64,000 nucleotides of DNA from Zygnema cylindricum. Its lineage: Eukaryota; Streptophyta; Zygnematophyceae; Zygnematales; Zygnemataceae. The translations under genes were made by a program, and so were the position numbers. The notes under the pieces were generated by a model that made no database searches, was not told where the DNA came from, and saw only the letters and a list, made by a program, of their open reading frames with translations. The stretch covers positions 23,240-87,239 of the forward strand of contig JBBHKE010003043.1 in NCBI GenBank assembly GCA_037447655.1, written 5' to 3'. Of this stretch, positions 57,055-64,000 are shown in pieces. The stretch's first letter is position 1, and the number at the start of each line of letters is the position of its first letter.

Positions 57055-60000
57055 TTAGTCACGTAGGCCAGAAGAAAAAATATGTTTGTCGAATGAAGGG
57101 CGAGGAAGAGGTTTGGTAAGAAAATCGGCAAGTTGGTTAGAGGTAGAACAATGAGAGAAAGAGACCGTTCCATCCATAATTTTTTCACGTGTAAAGTGGT
57201 ATTGTATATCGATATGCTTCGTTCGAGTATGATGAATGGGATTTTTCATGAGAGCGAGAGCTCCTTGAGAATCACAAAAGATAGGAGTGGGAGAAGATTG
57301 ATGAAAAGAAAGGTCCGTGAGAAGACGACGAAGCCAAATGGCGGTTTTTGTGGCAGAGGTGCCCGCCATATATTCAGCTTCAGTAGATGAGAGAGCAACA
57401 GTTTGTTGTTTCCGAGAAGACCATGAGACAAGTCCACCACCAAGGGAAAAGCACACTCCAGAAATAGAACGGCGTTCATCAGTTTGATTTCCCCAGTCCG
57501 CATCGCAAAAACCAACAAGAGAGGAGTCGGGAAGGGAGAGAGAAGGAGAGGGAAAAGAAGGTGGAGAGGAGGAAGGAGGAAGAGAGAAGGTGAGGCGAAG
57601 ATGTTTAGTGCCTTGGAGATATCTGAGGACACGTTTCGCCGCATCAAGGTGAGTAGAACTCGCACAATGAGAGAATTGGGATAAGATACACACAGCAATG
57701 CAAATGTCCGGACGCGACCCCAACATGGCATACATCAACTTTCCAACAATAGACCGGTAAAGAGACCCTATTTCTCCTTGGGCATCCCCATCGGATACTT
57801 CTTTTCTAAGTGTGGTATTTGGATCTAGAGGTGTAGAAATAGGATTACAATCGGACATTCCAAAAGTCTCTAAAATATCGACAATATAATGCTCTTGACT
57901 CATTTGTAATAAACGTTTAGATCTATTTCTTGTAATGCTAATGCCTAAACAGTAATCAAGGTCACCCAAATCTGTCATCGGCCAATGAGATGCTAGCATG
58001 AGTTTTACTTTGTTAATTTCCGTTTTACTAGGACCAGCAAGTATTAGATCATCAACGTAGATAATAATGATTACTAAACTGTTACCTGTACCTTTAATGT
58101 AAATACCAGGATCTGCGCTAATTTCTTTGAATCCATCTTTTAATAAAGCAGAGACAAGTGTTTTGTGCCACACACGTGGCGCCTGCTTAAGACCATAAAT
58201 TGATTTATTCAATCGACAGACCAAAGATTCTTGTCCAGCTACAACGTATCCTGGAGCCTGTTCCATGTAAATATCTTCTTCAAGATTCCCGTGTAAAAAA
58301 GCAGTTTTTACGTCTAGTTGCTGAAGCTCCCAATCGTGGATTGCTGCCAAAGACAAAATTGTACGAATAGATTCAAATTTTGCAACAGGGGCGAAAGTCT
58401 CGTTGTAATCAATTCCTTCCATCTGCGAATAACCTTTCGCCACTAGGCGCGCCTTATAGCGTTCAACAGATCCATCTGCAAATGTTTTAACTTTAAAAAC
58501 CCATTTTGAACCAATGGCACGCCGGTTAGGTGGCAGTTCGCAAAGCGTCCAAGTCTGATTTGTCATTAGGGCTTGATATTCTTCATTTGCCGCCAAGTGC
58601 CACTTGTCTGCATCTGGACGCTTTAGAGCAGATTTTAATGTGAGAGGTGAATCTTTGACGTCAGCAAGATTGGCGTGAGCAAGATTTTGAGTCACCTTCC
58701 AAGTAGGACGTACAAGTCGAGAACTACGTCGTACAGTTTGCTGAATAGGCGAATCGTTCAAAAAATTTGTCGTGGAGGATTGCGTAAGTGGATTCGCCAA
58801 AATTGGTTGAATAGAATTTGTCGTAGTCCGTACGTTGTCCGCTAGTATTAATGACGACAGCTGCATGTCGTTTGGCGCGCGTAAATATTCGTCCTGAGGC
58901 GTACTTCTCACATGGGTTGTTGGCGCGTCGACATTTATATCGTCAAGATTTGTCGTCGTGAGCTGTGAATCGTGGGAAGCGACACCTGTATTGTCAGTCG
59001 CAATGATTTGCGTCTGTGAAATGGGCGCGGATTTCGCGGCATGTTCCGCGGTCAAAGATTTTTCAAATCTGCCAAAATCTGTAAAAACAAAGTTTTCCGG
59101 TTCCGTCATCGTGGCCGTTGAATTGTTAAGAGGGGTTAGAGGATCAACGGATAATGAGTCCGTAGGGAAATCAACGGTTAAAGGTGTGACAGGAAGATTT
59201 GGTACGAGGTGTCGAATAAGAGGGTCCTCATTAAAAATGACGTCACGGGAGATGATGATACGACGAGTTTTAAGACAGTATATCCGGTACGCTTTGGAGT
59301 GGGGGGCGTAACCAACAAAAATACCTTTTATGGCCTTTGCACCCCATTTTCCATCGTTATTTGTAAGGTTTTTGTAATAAGCCTCACTTCCAAAAATGCG
59401 AAAATGGGAAACATTCGGTTTCTTTTTATGCCATGCCTCAAATGGAGTTTTGTTTTTAAGAGCCGACGTGGGTGATCTATTTCGAACATAACAAGCAGTT
59501 AGTAGGGCCTCGGCCCAAAAAGATTGAGGTAATGAGGCAAAATGCATCATGGACCGAGCCATATCGGCAAGGGTGCGATTAAGTCTTTCGGCATCCCCAT
59601 TTTGTTGAGGTGTATGTGGAGCAGTCAATTCATGAATTATGCCACATGATGCTAAAAAATCCGTGAATTCATGCGACATATATTCCCCCCCATTATCACT
59701 TCTTAGCATTTTTATTTGAGAGGAGAATTGATTTTCGACAAGGGACTTAAAATGTTTGAAATGAGTAAAGGCCTCAGACTTATTTTTCATAAGATATACA
59801 TGAGTGAATCGTGAGTAATCATCAATAAAGGTAATGAAATACACAAATCCACTCAAACTTGGTACCCTCATAGGTCCACATACATCACTAGAAATTAGAT
59901 CAAGAGGAGAATTTGATTCAGAAGAGCTTGTTGGAAAAGGTAATCGAGGCATTTTGCCAATTATACATCCATGGCGAAAATCAAGTTGTTTTGCATCAAA

Positions 60001-61599
60001 TGAATCTAAGCCTAAAACAAGGCCTTTACTAAGAGACGCTAAACTTTGCCTATTTAGATGGCCATACCGTAAATGCCATTTGTGAAAACAAGAAGAGGAA
60101 GGAGAAGAGTTTGCTACATTTGCATGTGCTAAGTCTCTAAAGGATTTTAGAACGTAGAGATTACCACATTTAATCCCCTTTCCAAGAGAAACGTGATTTG
60201 ACGAAAAAAACTCGACGTCGGTTTCAGAAATGATTCCGAAACTACCGTTTTTTAGTGCAGTTCCTACAGAGAAAAGATTTTTTTTGAGTTGGGGAACATA
60301 GAAAACGTTCTCCAAAATGAGTGGCGCGGAACTACTCTGGTTTATGGCCACCTGTCCAACAAAATTTGACGTTAGGACAGAGTTATTTCCAAGTAAAATG
60401 CGTAAAGGAGAAGACAGCATAACTATATTTGTCATGATGGATTTGGAGCATGACATGTGGTGCGAGGCACCGGAATCTATTAACCAATCATGATTATTAC
60501 CTGAAGCATTGAATGCGTACCCATAGTCCATTGGAGGAATGGGAGCAGGTACAGAATTGGTGTGGTTGATAGGCGCTACATCCGGATTTGTTACGTCAGA
60601 CTGAAGGAGTGGAGGAGGTACAGTTGGCGCAAGTTGAAAATGAGGCGACATGTTGTACCAAGGGGGAGGAGGTCCGTAAGGACCGTACGAAGGGGTCATG
60701 AATGCTGCAGTTGCGTGTCCAACGGGATTGTACGCGACAGGCGGATTGGGCGACGTTCTAGGATTTGAAGCGTTGTATTTATTTTGACCGCCGCCACCAC
60801 CAACTGTCGCACGTTCACGTTTTCGAGCGAGAGCTGGACACGCGTCGATCAAATGATCTTTCTCTTTGCAGTATCTGCAAAAGGTGGAAGATCCTGCAGC
60901 ACCTGTAGAAGATTTTTTTGAAACAAGGGTAGTTAGCGCTGTGGCGTCAAGTGATGTCACATGTTTTTTTAATTTTTGTCTGCTTTCTTCATAGACAAGT
61001 TGATTGGTTAGATCAGGTAAGGTAATATTCGCAGGATTTTTGTCAACCGTACCAACAAAGGATTCAAAACTGGACGGCAATCCTGCCAAGATGACGCTAA
61101 TAAGATCTTCATGCGTCACAGGATAATTAATACATTTCAAACGACCAGCGTATGATTGTACTTTTTGAATAAATGACAACATGTCTTCAGACTTATCCTT
61201 TTCAAGAAGAATAAATTCTCGTCGAAGAGCCAAACAATGCGGCCACGTGTCGGTTTCATACGCGGCGCATAAAAGTCGCCACGCTTCATTTGCGGTTGTG
61301 GCGCTTCGTACAAGATTTGCGATTGTTCCATCTAGCGACAGTATGAGACGAGACAGTGCGACGGAGTCCTTTTCTCTCCACGCAATGATTGCAGTCTGGG
61401 TAGCCGCAAAATCATCGTCATCCTCATCTGGTAATATTGGAATGATGACGTCTCCTATGACGTGGCCCCATAATTTCTCAAAACTGAATAGATGCTGGAT
61501 TAGAAATTTCCAGTTGTAAAAGTCCTGTCCTTTAAATTTCTGTACTGAGTTTGACACGGCCGAAGCTGTGGGCCCATAACCTAATAAATTAGCGGCCAT
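57055..61599 (-). CDS. Ty1-copia retrotransposon gag-pol polyprotein (1,514 aa, intact)
   Basis: One uninterrupted frame holds all copia domains in the usual order. Gag is about 1-230 (FYNWKFLIQHLF). A zinc knuckle, CRYCKEKDHLIDAC, lies near 240. Protease has DSGASHHMSC near 370. The integrase zinc region WHLRYGHLN ... GCIIGKMPRLPFP appears to lack the first cysteine of its CxxC pair (RHGC). The DDE core has SDVCGP, RSDNGGEY and NGDAERLNR. RT has LDVKTAFLHGN and YVDDLILAG. RNase H has GFCDADWGNQTDERRS and SSTEAEYMA. Length fits the family. It makes the capsid, cleaves itself, and copies and integrates the RNA. The ATG at 61599 is the first in frame, and the stop lies 26 bp before the polypurine tract and 3' LTR remnant. 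With the 3' LTR truncated, this copy probably cannot transpose alone. Confidence 0.93.
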   Translation of the reverse strand: MAANLLGYGPTASAVSNSVQKFKGQDFYNWKFLIQHLFSFEKLWGHVIGDVIIPILPDEDDDDFAATQTAIIAWREKDSVALSRLILSLDGTIANLVRSATTANEAWRLLCAAYETDTWPHCLALRREFILLEKDKSEDMLSFIQKVQSYAGRLKCINYPVTHEDLISVILAGLPSSFESFVGTVDKNPANITLPDLTNQLVYEESRQKLKKHVTSLDATALTTLVSKKSSTGAAGSSTFCRYCKEKDHLIDACPALARKRERATVGGGGGQNKYNASNPRTSPNPPVAYNPVGHATAAFMTPSYGPYGPPPPWYNMSPHFQLAPTVPPPLLQSDVTNPDVAPINHTNSVPAPIPPMDYGYAFNASGNNHDWLIDSGASHHMSCSKSIMTNIVMLSSPLRILLGNNSVLTSNFVGQVAINQSSSAPLILENVFYVPQLKKNLFSVGTALKNGSFGIISETDVEFFSSNHVSLGKGIKCGNLYVLKSFRDLAHANVANSSPSSSCFHKWHLRYGHLNRQSLASLSKGLVLGLDSFDAKQLDFRHGCIIGKMPRLPFPTSSSESNSPLDLISSDVCGPMRVPSLSGFVYFITFIDDYSRFTHVYLMKNKSEAFTHFKHFKSLVENQFSSQIKMLRSDNGGEYMSHEFTDFLASCGIIHELTAPHTPQQNGDAERLNRTLADMARSMMHFASLPQSFWAEALLTACYVRNRSPTSALKNKTPFEAWHKKKPNVSHFRIFGSEAYYKNLTNNDGKWGAKAIKGIFVGYAPHSKAYRIYCLKTRRIIISRDVIFNEDPLIRHLVPNLPVTPLTVDFPTDSLSVDPLTPLNNSTATMTEPENFVFTDFGRFEKSLTAEHAAKSAPISQTQIIATDNTGVASHDSQLTTTNLDDINVDAPTTHVRSTPQDEYLRAPNDMQLSSLILADNVRTTTNSIQPILANPLTQSSTTNFLNDSPIQQTVRRSSRLVRPTWKVTQNLAHANLADVKDSPLTLKSALKRPDADKWHLAANEEYQALMTNQTWTLCELPPNRRAIGSKWVFKVKTFADGSVERYKARLVAKGYSQMEGIDYNETFAPVAKFESIRTILSLAAIHDWELQQLDVKTAFLHGNLEEDIYMEQAPGYVVAGQESLVCRLNKSIYGLKQAPRVWHKTLVSALLKDGFKEISADPGIYIKGTGNSLVIIIIYVDDLILAGPSKTEINKVKLMLASHWPMTDLGDLDYCLGISITRNRSKRLLQMSQEHYIVDILETFGMSDCNPISTPLDPNTTLRKEVSDGDAQGEIGSLYRSIVGKLMYAMLGSRPDICIAVCILSQFSHCASSTHLDAAKRVLRYLQGTKHLRLTFSLPPSSSPPSFPSPSLSLPDSSLVGFCDADWGNQTDERRSISGVCFSLGGGLVSWSSRKQQTVALSSTEAEYMAGTSATKTAIWLRRLLTDLSFHQSSPTPIFCDSQGALALMKNPIHHTRTKHIDIQYHFTREKIMDGTVSFSHCSTSNQLADFLTKPLPRPSFDKHIFSSGLRD

Positions 61600-62047
61600 A
61601 ACAAAAGATTGATAAAGAGCAAAAGGACAGAAAAGTGTACAAAGTACATAAAAAGGGAAAAAGACAGTAAGGACAAAAAGGACTGTCGTAAACTAAAGTT
61701 CAGTAAATTGAAATTTGTAAATAAAAAATCATAGTGAGACACTTGAGTTTTATAGATGAACTCAAGTGTGTAAAGCGCACTACACAAAAGTGGAGGTACA
61801 ACTAATATAGGTACAACCAATAAGTGGAACTACGACTAATCTAGGTAGATCTAAAAGTGGAGGTAGAACTAGTTAGAAAGATCCTAAACTTTCAGTGAGA
61901 ATCTTTCTACGCTTAATACATTATGTACAAGCAAGTACATGAACACTAATTAAAGTGGAGCACTTAAGACTTAGTGTTCTAGGACTTTAGTCATCATGAA
62001 ATAACTATCTAAATTATAGTGATTCAATAGTATGACGAATTCCAATA
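61600..62047 (-). repeat. 5' LTR and leader of the copia element
   Basis: On the minus strand this begins TATTGGAATTCG (62047) and runs to the gag ATG. Only its first 115 bp can be checked against the other LTR, so the inner LTR boundary is not fixed. No clean initiator-Met primer site was found; ctttatcaatc just before the ATG is a weak candidate. Confidence 0.7.
61748..61755 (-). promoter_or_regulatory. Probable TATA box of the copia LTR
   Basis: CTATAAAA on the minus strand lies about 150 bp upstream of gag and inside a short inverted repeat (cacttgagtt / aactcaagtg, 61739-61767). It is well placed to start the genomic RNA. Confidence 0.5.
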
Positions 62048-62049
62048 CT

Positions 62050-62630
62050 CCTCTCCCCCCCCCCCCCCCCCCCCCCCCTTTGTCCTTCTGGCTGGCCATG
62101 CCACCACCATGAAGCGTCTTTTCACCCCCCCATGCACCCCTTGCGCCCTCGCCCACCACTGCCGCCCTCTCTCCCTGGTCCCTCCCCATAATGTCTTCCC
62201 TTGTCAGTGGCAAATGAAATTATGGGCTCACACGTGCGTATCGATAAGTTCTGGATGTGTTTGTCTTTTCTGCCTTTACTCAGATGGTTTACCATCGTGC
62301 TTTTTAATTTATCTTGCGTTTTTTCTGCCTGCCTACGGTCTATGTTTCTATACACTTCTGGTCATGTCGGTGCATTTATACGTCGGTACGATGGAGTACG
62401 GTATTGTACTGTGCGCCAGGTCAAACGTCCAGATTCTCCGGTATCATGGTCGGTGGCCTATGAGGTGCTGGATTGCGATATTTGTCCTCTTTTTTTGCTG
62501 ATAGCCTGTTGCCACGTGATGCTTCCATCTACCGTCGGATCTCGTTGCTATTGCGGCCAGCATAGATGTCCTATGCGCATAAAACGCACAGAGTAAACTA
62601 ACGAATACTACGTTCCGTGCGCATAAAACA
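62050..62630 (+). repeat. Direct repeat F, right copy, outside the copia element
   Basis: Partner of 56328-56906 at a constant offset of 5,724 bp. It ends at gcataaaaca, after which unrelated aattttcaac sequence follows. Confidence 0.92.
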
Positions 62631-62729
62631 ATTTTCAACTTTATAAAATTCGCAGTAAAATTCGTACTTTTTTTTTTACTTTTCAAATTTTAAAATTATA
62701 ATATTCAAAACCCTAAAAAACTGAAACGT

Positions 62730-63045
62730 GCAACAAACCAGCGACCAGGCTGCTTGGTTGCTAAACCAGCGACCAGACTGCCTAGTTCAGCAACCAGACT
62801 GCCTCGTCGCTGAACCAACGACCACTACCTAGTTGCTGAACCAGCGACCAGACTGCCTAGTTCAGCAACCAGACTGCCTCGTCGCTGAACCAACGACCAC
62901 TGCCTGGTTGCTGAACCAACGACCACTGCCTGGTTGCTGAACCAGCGACCAGACTGCCTAGTTCAGCAACCAGACTGCCTCGTTGCTGAACCAGCAACCA
63001 CTGCCTGGTTGATGAACCAGCGACCATACTGCCTCGTCGTTGGTA
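62730..63045. repeat. Minisatellite with internal inverted motifs
   Basis: About 310 bp built from gcaaccagactgcctngt, cgctgaaccagcgaccan and ccactgcctggttgctgaac modules, repeating roughly every 65-75 bp in mixed order. ggttgctg and cagcaacc both occur, so hairpins are possible. It lies next to the hAT transposase and could be part of its 3' subterminal region. Confidence 0.8.
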
Positions 63046-63230
63046 CAACATGGCTTTGTAAAAAATTGTCCACAATAAAAAACCATGTCCACAATCAAAA
63101 ATGACAAAGTTCACATTGAAGCAAAACAAAACAATCGTTGTACTAATCTGGGGGATATGATCTAATTCTCACATTAAAACTATGTCAACTCATTGCAGGC
63201 TGTGAATACATATTTCTCCCATATCTCTCT

Positions 63231-63989
63231 TTACTCCACATCTACGTCAAACATGTCTTCATCAAACTCCTCTTCTCCTACCTCCCCTTCCTCTTCCTCC
63301 CATGCTACCATTTCCTCTTCATAACTAACATCCCTAGTGTTCTGTAATAATCTGAGATTGCTAAAGACCCAAACCAAATCATTGGCTCTTTTAGCTGTCA
63401 ACCTGTTCCTTTTCTTAGAGTGAATATGGTCATAGGTTGACCAATTCCTCTCACATGAGCTGGCAACTGTACATTGTGCAAGGATCCTAATTGCTATTTT
63501 CCGTAAAGTAGGGGTGAAAGACCCGAACTGCTGCCACCACTTCCACCCCGGCATATCTTTAGCACAAGTTTTTGTCACTTCCCTCCCAAATATGCCCTCA
63601 AAGCCTTTATACTTAGACAAATCGGAGTAGGCCGCAGCCTGATCCGCCACATTTGGTAACATCTTATCGAGCATTATTTGAAAACCTTCCATTACTTTCA
63701 CATTTGAAAGTTGATCATACTTATTACTTTGGTACTCGGGATCGAGTTCAAAGCCGGCAGCATATATAGGGCTATGTGCCATCTCCCATCTGGCGATGAA
63801 AGACACCTTCAGCTCCTCCAAAATCTGCAGGCTTTCGTAATTTCGTGCTCCTCCATTGCTGGATACCTTCACTAAGAAATCCCCAATAGTGTAAAAACCA
63901 TGATAAACCTTCCCCACGTTTGGGCTCCCTTTGTCGCACTCCCTCATCAATCGCACTACAGGTTCAGAAACTGTCACAGCCTCAGTCAC
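63231..63989 (-). CDS. hAT transposase, C-terminal part (continues beyond the window)
   Basis: The frame shows the hAT dimerisation domain: WWQQFGSFTPTLRKIAIRIL, then SSCERNWSTYDHIHSKKRNR and ANDLVWVFSNLRLL. A Glu/Asp-rich tail (WEEEEGEVGEEEFDEDMFDV) follows, ending in a stop at 63231. 252 residues are visible. The BED finger and most of the RNase H-like catalytic core should lie to the right of base 64000. The ATG at 63989 is probably internal. It could mobilise the 8-bp-target elements at 6665, 8115 and 12037 only if their ends match its own, which cannot be tested here. Confidence 0.85.
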   Translation of the reverse strand: MTEAVTVSEPVVRLMRECDKGSPNVGKVYHGFYTIGDFLVKVSSNGGARNYESLQILEELKVSFIARWEMAHSPIYAAGFELDPEYQSNKYDQLSNVKVMEGFQIMLDKMLPNVADQAAAYSDLSKYKGFEGIFGREVTKTCAKDMPGWKWWQQFGSFTPTLRKIAIRILAQCTVASSCERNWSTYDHIHSKKRNRLTAKRANDLVWVFSNLRLLQNTRDVSYEEEMVAWEEEEGEVGEEEFDEDMFDVDVE

Positions 63990-64000
63990 TCTCGTCCAAA

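Overview
This is nuclear DNA from a green plant, most likely an early-diverging streptophyte (bryophyte, lycophyte, fern or charophyte alga). I cannot name the species. The grounds are spliced genes with GT-AG introns, a kinase of the plant U-box/RLCK type, a Ty1-copia element with a plant-style gag-pol, hAT, PIF/Harbinger and TA-target DNA transposons, and a TRIM-like miniature retrotransposon. The background is AT-rich, with purine or pyrimidine tracts and long homopolymers.

Layout. 1-2.9 kb: the last four exons of an unrecognised gene, with internal micro-duplications. 3-6.4 kb: low-complexity DNA and a 330-bp broken copy of the pseudokinase gene. 6.4-13.35 kb: an almost gene-free bed of non-autonomous DNA transposons. 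Exact target-site duplications date and delimit six of them, and several are nested. 13.4-34.3 kb: an array of four CorA/ZntB-like metal-transporter copies (1 apparently intact, 2 a pseudogene, 3 and 4 truncated at the 5' end). They sit in repeated blocks that also carry two satellite-like tracts and, in block 1, a fragment of the neighbouring pseudokinase gene. A TRIM element lies in that fragment. Its LTRs hold a tRNA-like sequence with Pol III boxes, and one LTR is split by a 585-bp MITE. 34.3-38.1 kb (minus): gene B, a pseudokinase with a conserved helical C-terminal domain and a very low-complexity tail. 38-44.4 kb: repeat-rich DNA with a LINE 3' fragment lying between about 215-bp direct repeats. 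44.4-49.1 kb (plus): gene C/D, which reads best as pseudokinase, then active-looking kinase, then the same helical C-terminal domain. 49-56 kb: MITEs and simple sequence. 56.3-62.6 kb: a copia element (minus) with an intact 1,514-codon ORF and a truncated 3' LTR, lying inside near-identical direct repeats of about 575 bp. 62.7-64 kb: a minisatellite and the C-terminal part of a hAT transposase that runs off the right edge.

How the parts relate. Genes B and C/D share two domains in the same order and the same splice phase. The kinase exon of C/D sits exactly where B has its single intron. The transporter array and the pseudokinase genes are physically mixed: they share duplicated 3' and 5' flanking modules, so the locus has grown by repeated segmental duplication with transposons at many junctions. 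Exon models were made by eye from splice signals and phase and have no transcript support.
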